Shown here: positions 27,173-35,552 of the stretch, one piece after another
Layout of the letters: the number at the start of each line of letters is the position of its first letter
Numbering within the stretch: the first letter of the stretch is position 1
Assembly (NCBI RefSeq): GCF_023705585.1
Contig: NZ_BOQE01000001.1
Location: forward strand, 1,887,001 to 1,951,000
Direction: 5' to 3'
From: Collibacillus ludicampi
Lineage (GTDB): Bacteria; Bacillota; Bacilli; Tumebacillales; BOQE01
DNA: 64,000 bases
Made by a program: the position numbers and the translations under genes
Notes under the pieces: generated by a model
Told to the model about the DNA's origin: nothing
What the model saw: only the letters and a program-made list of their open reading frames with translations
Databases searched by the model: none

Positions 27173-29941
27173 ATGGTACACGCGTTCGGCGGTGTGGGGG
27201 CATTGTTGCAACGTCTCGCCAATGCCCCTCGAATTTTTCTGCAAAGTTTGCTCGAACCTGATGAGCAAAATCAGGTGGAACAGACGATTCGGGGGCAACT
27301 CAATGCCGTTGAATTATCGGACGGATGGGAAAACGGCCTGACGCATGAACAAGCTCGGAAAAGGCTGGAACAACACGGCCTCAATCATTATCGTCCGTTA
27401 CCCAACAAATGGAAAGTGTTTGGCGAACAATTTAAAAGTGTAGCTGCGATCAGCCTGTTGGCATTTGCAGGTTTAGCGTGGGGCCTCGGTAAATACTTTG
27501 ACACGACACTCATCTTACTCGTGTTTGCCGCTCAAGCCATTTACACGACACGGGTCAAATGCCAAGCGGAACAAGATTATCAACGATTTTTGCAAGAGCA
27601 AAAAACGGTGAGTGTCATACGCGGCGGTCAGATCTCTCAGATTGCCCCGACAGACGTGGTTCCAGGAGATGTGTTATTTCTGCGGCAAGGGGACGTGGTC
27701 CCCGCCGACGCTTTCATCACATGTGCGAATCACTTGCAAGTGCGCGAGATGGATGCCGATTCTACTTATCGCGTGATGTTGAAATGTGCGGTCAGCCGCA
27801 AGGACGGGGAATCCTGTTTGCGCATAAACAGGGGAACAGAAGCGAACCGCCTGTATGCGGGTTCAGTGATCGTTTCCGGCTCGGCCCAAGCAGTGGTCAC
27901 ACATACAGGTGATTCCACCCGCCACGCGGACATATTGCGTCAACCGAAACGGAGAAAATTATATACGGAACAACGTTATGACACGCTTTCAAAGAAACTG
28001 ACAAAAGCGGGATGGATCGCCATTATCCTCGTCGGAGGTTTGGTATTTCTCGTCGGTTGGAGTCCTTCAGCCGCAGTCGCGACAGCAAGCGCTGTCGCCA
28101 CATCTGTGATTCCGGGCGGATTCTCGCTGCCCATATGTCTGGCGTTTTGGACAGCGACGAAACGCATGCGTCAGGAAGCACGGGAACTGCCGAGCCTTCA
28201 TCATGTGGATCGCTTGGAAGATACGAAAGTGGTCGTCCTCACCGATCACGGGCTTACGGATGAAATGGAAGCGAGCCAACTGTTTGGTTCGCAATCCCGC
28301 TGGTTCGTTTCAAAAGAGGTGAGTGATCATATCCATTCTCATAAACGGATATTTCACAAAGACGGGATACAGGCGCAACTGGAAAGTTCCTCTGAAGCTG
28401 TCTTATTGATCCAAGCCGCCAAACCATTCGCTAGGATCAACGGTGATTTGGGGCCGTACGACCGTGCAGTCAACCGTTTATACGGAAATCTGCCGGTCAC
28501 GCAACGCACGGATCCATGTGCATGGAAATGGATCGACCACGCCCACTTACAGTCACACGGTCTGTTTGAAATGAGGGCGTTTCAAGATCAAAAAGGAAGA
28601 ATCGTGGAAGTGATTCGCGGTCCCGTACAACTGCTTTTTGAGAAATGCAAACGTGCGATCTCACCGAAACAGATGGAATGTTCCTTTTTTGATGTACCAA
28701 CAATGGAAAAATCGGATGCGTTGCAAAAGTCACTCCAGGATTGGTTGGAAACAGCCCGCCGCCATCATGAACAAACTGTCGGTTTTGCGTACCGTATACG
28801 CGAAGCGGAGGGGATGTCGGTACACTCAGCGGGGGGAACGACCGATGTACAAGATCTCATATGGATCGGGGCGATTTCCTTTCAGTGTATCTATCAGCGT
28901 TCTTCCCATCTGTTGCGACGTGTCGCGAATCTCGGTCTGCCCGTTGTGTTGACCGTGCAGGAAAGTGTTATAGAAGATCCGGGATTTCGGCAAGCGATCA
29001 CATTCGATGACGCGAAAATCCGCATTCTTTCAACAAAGGATTTTGTTGCAACGCTTGAAGAGAAGCCATTAGAAAAAGAAGAAGTTTGGATCGTCGTTGC
29101 CGATGAACGGGAACGGCTCGATGTTTTGGAAACATTGAGGGAACGTTATTCTGCGATCTGTTTTATCGGTTGTCACGATCAGGAGCGAGCTCTCTTCGGT
29201 GCGGCTTGGGCGGCCATCGAGCAAGGTATCAAAAGGGGGCTGCAGGATGTGATCGAAGCCCTTGAGGAAACCGGGCATGCACGCGCCCGATTGGGCCACG
29301 CCAATGGTTTTATTCTCAGCGGCAATATCGGTGAAGTAGTCTTTTCGACACTCGCTGGGATCACAGGTGCGCATCACGCACTCTCGCCCGTGATCCTCAA
29401 CTTATTGACAAACTCCCTGGCTTCTGTAGGTATCGCCATCGGAAAAAGAGAAGTAGATCAGCGACAAGGACATCCAAACGGGGATCTTCAATCGTTGCAC
29501 AAGCCGATCGTTTCTCACGGATTCATATCCGGTGCCACGGCGATGCTGGCCTATGCGGGCGGGCTTCTCATCAGTGAAGATCCATTTTTCGCAAGCACAT
29601 TTGCGTTTATTACGCTCATTCTTTCACAATTGTGGCAGGCTGTTCATTGGCGGCGCCAGTCCCGATTGGCGAAACTCAGCGATCTTTGGGAAGATCGGGT
29701 GTTGACAGTATCGTTGCTCGTCGCTTTGCTAGCGCTCGTTCTCAGTGTGCAAGTGCCGTTCTTTGCCGGCCAGTTGCAGACGACGCCTCTCGGCATTCAA
29801 GATTGGTTGGCGGCCGGAGCGATCGCGGGTGCCGTAGGACCTGTCGCTTCCAACAGCGAGGAACCCATCTGGGGAATCGTCAAACGAGTGACCGGACGCT
29901 TTTGGGGGAACAACCCCCAAAAGCCGATGGCTGCTGCGTAA
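27173..29941 (+). CDS. Catalytically dead P-type ATPase homologue
   Basis: A 922-aa protein with the full P2-ATPase layout: cation-ATPase N-domain (G-L-T-H-E-Q-A-R-K-R-L-E-Q-H-G-L-N), actuator-like region (V-V-P-G-D-V-L-F-L-R-Q-G-D-V-V-P-A-D-A), paired membrane segments and C-terminal TMs. Every catalytic motif is broken. TGES is absent (M-D-A-D-S-T-Y-R). TM4 PEGLP reads I-P-G-G-F. DKTGT reads T-D-H-G-L-T near residue 358, with a two-residue deletion. GDGVND is missing. TM6 N-L-F-T-D reads N-L-L-T-N, while TM5 G-N-I-G-E-V survives. The frame is intact, so this looks like a maintained pseudoenzyme rather than decay. It lacks the HMA2 domain. GAGGTGA precedes the ATG. Confidence 0.8.
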   Translation: MVHAFGGVGALLQRLANAPRIFLQSLLEPDEQNQVEQTIRGQLNAVELSDGWENGLTHEQARKRLEQHGLNHYRPLPNKWKVFGEQFKSVAAISLLAFAGLAWGLGKYFDTTLILLVFAAQAIYTTRVKCQAEQDYQRFLQEQKTVSVIRGGQISQIAPTDVVPGDVLFLRQGDVVPADAFITCANHLQVREMDADSTYRVMLKCAVSRKDGESCLRINRGTEANRLYAGSVIVSGSAQAVVTHTGDSTRHADILRQPKRRKLYTEQRYDTLSKKLTKAGWIAIILVGGLVFLVGWSPSAAVATASAVATSVIPGGFSLPICLAFWTATKRMRQEARELPSLHHVDRLEDTKVVVLTDHGLTDEMEASQLFGSQSRWFVSKEVSDHIHSHKRIFHKDGIQAQLESSSEAVLLIQAAKPFARINGDLGPYDRAVNRLYGNLPVTQRTDPCAWKWIDHAHLQSHGLFEMRAFQDQKGRIVEVIRGPVQLLFEKCKRAISPKQMECSFFDVPTMEKSDALQKSLQDWLETARRHHEQTVGFAYRIREAEGMSVHSAGGTTDVQDLIWIGAISFQCIYQRSSHLLRRVANLGLPVVLTVQESVIEDPGFRQAITFDDAKIRILSTKDFVATLEEKPLEKEEVWIVVADERERLDVLETLRERYSAICFIGCHDQERALFGAAWAAIEQGIKRGLQDVIEALEETGHARARLGHANGFILSGNIGEVVFSTLAGITGAHHALSPVILNLLTNSLASVGIAIGKREVDQRQGHPNGDLQSLHKPIVSHGFISGATAMLAYAGGLLISEDPFFASTFAFITLILSQLWQAVHWRRQSRLAKLSDLWEDRVLTVSLLVALLALVLSVQVPFFAGQLQTTPLGIQDWLAAGAIAGAVGPVASNSEEPIWGIVKRVTGRFWGNNPQKPMAAA

Positions 29942-30065
29942 GCTGTGTGTTCGGTTCGTGAATGTTGTCCTTCTGTTTGAAATAAAATCTTGTGTTTTCG
30001 TAATAAATTTGCTGACGGCGTTTCACACTATGTCTATTAGTGAAGGAAATTTAAGGAGAATCGTT

Positions 30066-31994
30066 ATGGCCATTGGTTACGAGAATGAACGGTTTATGCG
30101 ACTACTTCCCGGAAGAGTCCGCATTCAGATTTATGGATTAAAAAAGAATCTCCTGATGAAGCGACAGATCCTTCACCAGTTCAGTCAGCTTGAAGGGGTT
30201 TTACAAATCGCCCCTTCTGTCGATTCGGGAAGATGCCTATTCATCTTCGATCCGAAAAAAACGTCGTTTGACCGCATATACAAACAGATCGTCCTTCTTG
30301 AGGAGCAGACGTTCCACATCGAGAGATCCGTACGTACAGCTGTAAAAGAAGTGGCAGCGACGAGTGCCGCTGTCGCACAAAACGTTTCCGCTGTTCCGCC
30401 GATGACCGGCAGAATTCCCGGCAAACGCGTTCCTCTCGAGTCGGCCTTGTCGCTTGGGGGATTAGGAGTCTTAAGTGTGAAACAGATCATGACAGGGGGA
30501 CCTTCCGTTCTTTCTCGTCACCCAACGGCATTTTATTTGTCAGGTTTTGTTTCGATACTGACCGGCTATCCTTTTTTCACCCGCTATACCTACTCAAAGA
30601 AAAGAAAAAAAATGTTCGATTGGGTTTTTGCGTGTACGTTCATTCTTGCTTTGATCAGGGAAAACTTAGTTGTACTCGCCGGGCTGAGCATTCTGCAATA
30701 TCTCATCTGGAAACGCGGTCAGGCGATCGGACAAGAGAAGAGACAGTCATCTGTTTCATTGCACAGTCCCGTGATTCGGCAGTATAGTGAACGCGCAGAA
30801 AAATGGGGATTTTTCCTGGCATTGGCATCCTGGGCTTATGTGCGTGATCCTTTGACGGCCCTCGCCGTACTCCTCGCCGCCAATCCGCGCCCTGCAACAT
30901 TGCCCGCTGAATACGCATGGTCACATGCGGAAGTGATCTCGCAAGAAAGAAAGTACCGGATACCGGGCAACGGATCCCTGCAACAACTGGCGCAAACGAA
31001 AACGGTTTTGTTCGAAGATACATCACAGATTTTTTTGCGGGAAGAAACAGCGGGCATTCAATGTATCAGCAACATGAATGATTGTGAAAAAATATGGTGT
31101 ACTCTCGCTTCTATTATGAAAAACACGAATCATACCTGGAAGGAGGAAGTTGTAAAAAGGGCGGAACAAACCGGCCGTACCTTGCGAACCTCGTTTCAAG
31201 TCCATGAGGAGGAACGGGGTGTGAAAGGAATGATTAGCGGCATGGGATTTTTTCTCGGTGATAAGAATTTCATGCTTAAACATGAAGTGGATTGCAGCGA
31301 ATACGAATGGATAGCCCATAAGATGGAGAAAACAGGTTATGTCGTTCAGTTTGTCGGAAAAGAGGAATATGACAAGAGGATTTGTATAGGTGTGCTGACC
31401 AAGCCGCCGCGGGGGGTTACGCCCGAATTTGTCTCCATCGTTGGTCACCTTGTACAGAATCAATGGAAAATCGCTGTTTTGCATGACAGTCTTCAGCTCG
31501 ACAGGGAGCTTTATCGGAGACTCGGAATCGATCCATCCTGGCTGTCGTTCCATGATGAACAGGTGTATCAGCGAATCTGTACGTTAAGGAAACAAGGAGA
31601 AGACGTTCTCTTCATCCCAGAAAATGAGAAGGAGAGCAGAATTGAGTACGTCGCATCCGGGGTTCCGTCCGTGTGCATGAGCCAATTGAAAGAGATTCAA
31701 GTGAGCGCCGCATATGCTCGGCGGATCCAGCAAATGATCAATCAGCATGTAGCGGTAACAAAAATATGGAATATCATAGGAACCCTTCTGATCCCTTTCG
31801 GGTTTACCGCCATGGTGATCAACTCGATCGCGGACGCGCTCTTACTGGTTTTCCTGGCAAGGGCGAAGCGGATCAGTGAGTCTCCTCTTTCCTTGGAACG
31901 TAAAGGAAAGGAATTAAACATAGTTTTCCAAGAAAGACGATCCTGCAGCAAGTTGCGCATACCGATGTGTAAAACGTCCTTCGGACATACATAA
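30066..31994 (+). CDS. HMA2-domain protein with degenerate P1B-type ATPase body
   Basis: A 642-aa protein. Residues about 8-75 are the same HMA2-like domain found in the two pumps (L-L-P-G-R-V-R-I-Q-I-Y-G). Two or three hydrophobic segments follow (about 140-220), and the remainder resembles the C-terminal half of P1B heavy-metal ATPases: A-A-N-P-R-P where C-P-C/A-N-P-C would be, G-N-G-S-L-Q-Q-L-A-Q-T-K-T-V-L-F-E-D-T where DKTGT should stand, G-M-I-S-G-M-G-F-F-L-G-D-K-N-F-M-L for the nucleotide domain, and a closing pair of TMs. The phosphorylation site and GDGxND are gone, so it is a second pseudo-ATPase. ATG 30066 has AAGGAGA 6 bases upstream. It follows the dead paralogue by 124 bases. Confidence 0.7.
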   Translation: MAIGYENERFMRLLPGRVRIQIYGLKKNLLMKRQILHQFSQLEGVLQIAPSVDSGRCLFIFDPKKTSFDRIYKQIVLLEEQTFHIERSVRTAVKEVAATSAAVAQNVSAVPPMTGRIPGKRVPLESALSLGGLGVLSVKQIMTGGPSVLSRHPTAFYLSGFVSILTGYPFFTRYTYSKKRKKMFDWVFACTFILALIRENLVVLAGLSILQYLIWKRGQAIGQEKRQSSVSLHSPVIRQYSERAEKWGFFLALASWAYVRDPLTALAVLLAANPRPATLPAEYAWSHAEVISQERKYRIPGNGSLQQLAQTKTVLFEDTSQIFLREETAGIQCISNMNDCEKIWCTLASIMKNTNHTWKEEVVKRAEQTGRTLRTSFQVHEEERGVKGMISGMGFFLGDKNFMLKHEVDCSEYEWIAHKMEKTGYVVQFVGKEEYDKRICIGVLTKPPRGVTPEFVSIVGHLVQNQWKIAVLHDSLQLDRELYRRLGIDPSWLSFHDEQVYQRICTLRKQGEDVLFIPENEKESRIEYVASGVPSVCMSQLKEIQVSAAYARRIQQMINQHVAVTKIWNIIGTLLIPFGFTAMVINSIADALLLVFLARAKRISESPLSLERKGKELNIVFQERRSCSKLRIPMCKTSFGHT

Positions 31995-32035
31995 TGCTTG
32001 GCGTGAGACGGTGACTATAGAAGTCGTGTCGTTAT
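31992..32035. repeat. Decayed remnant of the palindromic repeat, copy D
   Basis: ATGCTTGGCGTGAGACGGTG and the following bases align with the left half-module of copy A (TGCTTTGCGTGAGACAGCG, then the GGAGGTCG-type arm) with several changes and no pairing partner. It lies between the HMA2 pseudo-ATPase and the DUF5132 gene. Confidence 0.55.
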
Positions 32036-32076
32036 CTTTGAAACGTTACAGATTTTAATAATAGGAGGTACATTTC

Positions 32077-32322
32077 ATGTTACAAAATAATGTGGAAAAA
32101 ATTGTAGCCGGTCTTGCCCTGGCTGTAGCGGCTCCCGTCTTGCTTCCTGTTGCCAAAAACGTCATTCAGCCCTTGGCGGTTCTCGGGATGAAAGGTGCGG
32201 GCAACCTAATCGATCGCGCGAAATATGCCGTTCAGATCGCCAAGGAGGAAGTGGAGGACATTATAGCGGAAGCCCAGTTTGAGCGTATGAAAAGGCAGAT
32301 TGATAGAGAAATTTTGGGATAG
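32077..32322 (+). CDS. DUF5132-type small membrane protein
   Basis: An 81-aa protein. It has a hydrophobic N-terminal segment with repeated Ala/Val/Pro (V-A-G-L-A-L-A-V-A-A-P-V-L-L-P-V-A), then V-I-Q-P-L-A and a long charged amphipathic helix ending in A-K-E-E-V-E-D-I-I-A-E-A-Q-F-E. The pattern is that of DUF5132, which I recall being encoded beside HMA2 proteins and P-type ATPases. It also resembles the mycobacterial PacL (DUF1490) proteins that scaffold P-ATPases in the membrane, with the same TM-then-E/A-rich helix. A good AGGAGG precedes the ATG. It and the 76-aa gene 27 bases later close the ATPase island. Confidence 0.7.
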   Translation: MLQNNVEKIVAGLALAVAAPVLLPVAKNVIQPLAVLGMKGAGNLIDRAKYAVQIAKEEVEDIIAEAQFERMKRQIDREILG

Positions 32323-32349
32323 ACTTCTAGAAGAAAGGGGAAGGCTCAC

Positions 32350-32580
32350 ATGATCGAAGAAAAAGGTATTGACGAACACCTGCGGGAGGCACTTGCACAT
32401 CTGGAAACCGCTTTAAACAAAAGCGTGGCAACCGTCTTGAAAAACGAAGCGGCCAAGAGGGAGATCGGACAAAAATGGGAGGGTTTTCTCGGAGAGTTTT
32501 TCGGATATATACGGGAGAAAGGGAAGGAAAATAAGGTGAATTTGTTGGGGTGGATCTCTTTTCCTCGCATTTGGAAATAA
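32350..32580 (+). CDS. 76-aa charged helical protein, unknown
   Basis: A 76-residue protein with no recognised family. It is predicted largely helical and strongly charged (H-L-R-E-A-L-A-H-L-E-T-A-L-N-K near the start, then E-A-A-K-R-E-I-G-Q-K-W), with a more hydrophobic, aromatic C-terminus (L-L-G-W-I-S-F-P-R-I-W-K) that could touch a membrane. AAAGGGGAAGG lies about 6 bases before the ATG. It is 27 bases after the DUF5132 gene and ends at a shared hairpin, so the pair is probably translated together. Confidence 0.55.
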   Translation: MIEEKGIDEHLREALAHLETALNKSVATVLKNEAAKREIGQKWEGFLGEFFGYIREKGKENKVNLLGWISFPRIWK

Positions 32581-32582
32581 GC

Positions 32583-32604
32583 GGAGAGGGGCCTATCCCT
32601 CTCC
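32583..32604. terminator. Hairpin between convergent genes
   Basis: GGAGAGGG and CCCTCTCC arms around a 6-base loop. It overlaps the last codons of the ABC-F gene on the minus strand and follows the 76-aa gene on the plus strand. The T-run is poor, so it may act mainly as a barrier. Confidence 0.5.
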
Positions 32605-34530
32605 AAGCAGTTTTTCCCATTCATCATACAAGGTTCCCACCCGTTCTTTCACAGACTCATACTCGTTGTTTATTTCCCTCGCGCGTTCAGGATCACTGAA
32701 AATGTCAGGATTACAAAGATCCCTCTCTAACGCTTGAATGTGTTCCTCAAGCCGATGAATTTCTTCTTCAATCGCACGGATCCTCTCGGCCCGTTTCTTT
32801 GCTTCCCTTTTGGCGATTCGTTCTTCTTGTCGTTTTCGTTCACGGTCATCGGCCGATTCGCCGTTTTCTTTGTTTGCGGCGGAATCTTGAGGCTGCAACG
32901 ATGCCGCTTCCTCCAGTTCTTGTTTCTTCTCGATATAATCGTCATAATTCCCCAAATAGGAGGTCAATCCATCGGGACCGAGTTCTACGATACGTGTGGC
33001 GATGCGATTGAGAAAATAGCGGTCATGCGAGATGAACAGCAGTGTTCCCGGGTATTCGTCGAGTGCGACTTCAAGTACTTCTTTTGAAAGAAGATCGAGA
33101 TGGTTCGTCGGTTCATCCAAGAGCATGAAGTTCGCCTCAAGGAGCATGAGTTTAGCCAAAGCGACGCGTGCACGTTCCCCTCCTGAAAGGACAGAGATCG
33201 GTTTTTGCACTTCATCCCCGGAGAACAGGAAATTGCCGAGAACGGTCCGGATGCGCGTATGATCCAATTGAGGAAAAGTATCCCACACTTCATTCAAAAT
33301 CGTTTTGCTTACATTCAAGTCCTCTTGTTCTTGTGAGTAGTATCCCACTGTGACATGGGTTCCCAATTTGATCGTACCTTCCAAAGGGGGAACCTGACCG
33401 AGGATCGCCTTTAAAAGGGTGGATTTGCCCGTTCCGTTCGGGCCGATCAATGCGACGCGTTCCCCGCGTTGAATTTTCAAGTGGATGGATTTAGCTAAAA
33501 CTTTATCCCCATAACCGATCGCCACCCCGTCTATCACCAGTACATCGTTGCCCGATGGGCGGTTGATGGTGAAGGAAAAATGCGCCTTGTCCTGGTTGGA
33601 GACGGGACGTTCGATCCGTTCGATCTTTTCCAACATTTTGCGGCGGCTTTGTGCCCGCTTGCTTGTAGTCGCACGGGCGATATTTCGCCGGATGAAATCC
33701 TCGATTCTTGCGATTTCCGCCTGTTGTTGTTCGTATCGCTTGATGCGTGCTTCCAATTCTGCCGCTTTTTGTTCTAAATAGGACGAGTAGTTTCCTGTGT
33801 ACCTCCGCGTAGAACCCGCTTCGAGTTCGTAAGTTACCTCCGTCAACGTATCGAGGAAATAGCGGTCATGTGACACCAGTAAGAGCGCTCCAGGGTAAGT
33901 TTTCAAATACTCTTCCAACCATGTGAGCGTACGCATGTCCAAATAGTTTGTGGGCTCGTCGAGAATGAGAAGACTGGGTTGGAGGAGCAGCAATTTCCCC
34001 AAAGCGAGCCGTGTTTTTTGCCCTCCCGACAAAGACTGCACAGTCCGGTTGTGCATCTCTTCGGGAAAATCAAGGCCATGCAGAATGGAACGCACTTTGG
34101 CGTCTACCGCATATCCGTTACGGTCAGTGAACGTTTGCGTGAGCCGTGCATATTCTTCCGTCATCGCCGTAAACTTGGTTTCATTCCCATAGATTTCGGG
34201 GCGGCTCATCTGTTCTTCCAGTTCGCGCATACGTTTTTCAATGGCAAAGAGATCTTCATACACCGAACGCATTTCTTCATAAACGGTTCGCGAGGACGGG
34301 ACATCCGCATGCTGTGCGAGATAACCGACCGTCGCTTCTTTCGCAATATGAATATCCCCTTCGTCAGGCGGGATTTCTCCCGCGATGATTTTAAGAAGAG
34401 TCGATTTTCCTGCGCCGTTGGGCCCAACCAAAGCGACACGTTCCCGTTCCTGCACGGTGAGAGTCGCGTCGCGCAAGATCGTTTCCGTCCCATAAGATTT
34501 GTGTATATGTGATGCAGTTACGAGTATCAT
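32593..34530 (-). CDS. ABC-F family ATPase (YdiF type)
   Basis: A 645-aa soluble protein with two ABC domains and no membrane part, the ABC-F layout of ribosome-associated translation factors. Domain 1 has G-P-N-G-A-G-K-S-T and L-S-G-G-Q-K-T-R; domain 2 has G-P-N-G-T-G-K-S-T and L-S-G-G-E-R-A-R. Both Walker B segments end L-D-E-P-T-N. Between them lies the P-site linker helix region (R-R-N-I-A-R-A-T-T-S-K-R-A-Q-S-R-R-K), and the C-terminus is a charged coiled coil (about 555-640). In Bacillus the equivalent gene ydiF directly follows tsaD (gcp); here 21 kb separates them. AGGAG precedes the ATG. A role in resolving stalled ribosomes is inferred from family. Confidence 0.92.
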   Translation of the reverse strand: MILVTASHIHKSYGTETILRDATLTVQERERVALVGPNGAGKSTLLKIIAGEIPPDEGDIHIAKEATVGYLAQHADVPSSRTVYEEMRSVYEDLFAIEKRMRELEEQMSRPEIYGNETKFTAMTEEYARLTQTFTDRNGYAVDAKVRSILHGLDFPEEMHNRTVQSLSGGQKTRLALGKLLLLQPSLLILDEPTNYLDMRTLTWLEEYLKTYPGALLLVSHDRYFLDTLTEVTYELEAGSTRRYTGNYSSYLEQKAAELEARIKRYEQQQAEIARIEDFIRRNIARATTSKRAQSRRKMLEKIERIERPVSNQDKAHFSFTINRPSGNDVLVIDGVAIGYGDKVLAKSIHLKIQRGERVALIGPNGTGKSTLLKAILGQVPPLEGTIKLGTHVTVGYYSQEQEDLNVSKTILNEVWDTFPQLDHTRIRTVLGNFLFSGDEVQKPISVLSGGERARVALAKLMLLEANFMLLDEPTNHLDLLSKEVLEVALDEYPGTLLFISHDRYFLNRIATRIVELGPDGLTSYLGNYDDYIEKKQELEEAASLQPQDSAANKENGESADDRERKRQEERIAKREAKKRAERIRAIEEEIHRLEEHIQALERDLCNPDIFSDPERAREINNEYESVKERVGTLYDEWEKLLGEG

Positions 34531-34604
34531 TGTCTGCAGCTCCTTCTAGTCTTCGCTTGCACATTCAGTGTATCGTATAGAAGAATAGGAGGACAACCTT
34601 AGAA

Positions 34605-34838
34605 AATCTGTGGCGGAGCGTGTATATGCTTTGCGCTCATGCTCCGTGGAGGTCGCCTCGCATGGAATCATAAGCAAATGTTGCGAGACGACCTTCAAAG
34701 TCGCAATTACGCGCAAAGCATATACCCCTTTCCAGCCAAAAAGGAAACGAGACGACCTCCAAAGTCGCTGTTTCACGCCAAGCATATGCCCCTTTAAAGT
34801 TCCAAAGGAAGCAAGACGAACTTCAAAGTCGTAGCAGG
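34605..34838. repeat. Nested palindromic repeat, copy E (inner module, inverted, with extra half-modules)
   Basis: Inverted inner hairpin: TATATGCTTTGCGCTCATGC and GGAGGTCGCCTCGCATG, loop at about 34663-34680, then TTGCGAGACGACC and GCGCAAAGCATATA. Two further right half-modules follow (GAGACGACCTCCAAAGTCGC to GCATATGCC, and AAGACGAACTTCAAAGTCG). This mirrors copy A, which has the same extra half-module on its left side. It occupies the gap between the divergent ABC-F and cyclo-ligase genes and so must contain or flank both promoters. Confidence 0.85.
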
Positions 34839-34882
34839 CTCAGTTGAAAATGGGGATGGGAGGGCCAATTGGAGGTGCAATA

Positions 34883-35461
34883 ATGGATAAGACATCGATC
34901 CGCAAAGAAATTCTTGCGAAGCGACAGGGAGTGCCAAAAGAGATCCGAGAAGAGTGGGATCGCAAGATTCTTGATTGTATCGAACAAATGGATCTCGTGA
35001 GAAAGTCGTCGACGATCATGTTGTATTTTTCCTTTCGAGCGGAAGTAGGAACGGACGAAATTTTCCTTTGGGGGATTCGGGAAGGCAAAAGGATAGCGGC
35101 GCCTGTTACGTTTGTAACAGAGAGAAAACTGATCCCGGTAGAGATACGCTCCTTGCAGGATGTTGTGACAGGTGCATATGGCATACGCGAACCGGAGTGG
35201 CGGGAGCACCGCGTCATCCCGGCCGAGGAAATCGACCTGATTTTCATTCCCGGTGTCGCATTTGACCGCCGCGGAGGCAGATTAGGATACGGGGGTGGAT
35301 ACTATGACCGTTTTCTCCCGCAGCTCCGTAAAGATGCGGTTAAAATCGGCTTGGCATACGACCTGCAAATCATCGATCATGTACCTGCCGAACCGCATGA
35401 TATCATTCTCGACGGAATTGTGACGGAATCCGGGTGGATTTCATCATCTCGGGAAGTATAA
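34883..35461 (+). CDS. 5-formyltetrahydrofolate cyclo-ligase
   Basis: A 192-aa ATP-dependent enzyme converting 5-formyl-THF to 5,10-methenyl-THF, a salvage and storage step of one-carbon metabolism. Family signs are the N-terminal K-x-x-I-R-K-E-I-L-A-K-R, the Y-F-S-F-R-A-E-V-G-T-D segment, the Y-G-I-R-E-P loop and the ATP/substrate motif F-D-R-R-G-G-R-L-G-Y-G-G-G-Y-Y-D-R-F-L, followed by G-L-A-Y-D. The start at 34883 has GGAGG 7 bases before it and gives the usual length; a longer frame from 34844 runs into the repeat. It is followed by its own terminator. Confidence 0.93.
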   Translation: MDKTSIRKEILAKRQGVPKEIREEWDRKILDCIEQMDLVRKSSTIMLYFSFRAEVGTDEIFLWGIREGKRIAAPVTFVTERKLIPVEIRSLQDVVTGAYGIREPEWREHRVIPAEEIDLIFIPGVAFDRRGGRLGYGGGYYDRFLPQLRKDAVKIGLAYDLQIIDHVPAEPHDIILDGIVTESGWISSSREV

Positions 35462-35480
35462 ATAGCGGAATGCGGAAGTC

Positions 35481-35511
35481 AAAAAGGGAACCGGTGAACG
35501 GCTCCCTTTTT
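35481..35511 (+). terminator. Intrinsic terminator after cyclo-ligase gene
   Basis: AAAAAGGGA and TCCCTTTTT arms with an inner ACCG/CGGC stem, symmetrical enough to work in both directions. Confidence 0.85.
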
Positions 35512-35540
35512 CGAGAAAAAAGAAGGAGCCCCACGGCTCC
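35512..35540 (-). terminator. Intrinsic terminator after GGDEF gene
   Basis: On the minus strand, GGAGCC and GGCTCC pair around a 4-base loop and are followed by TTCTTTTTTCTCG. It lies 13 bases after the diguanylate cyclase stop. Confidence 0.8.
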
Positions 35541-35552
35541 AAGGTTCTTCAG

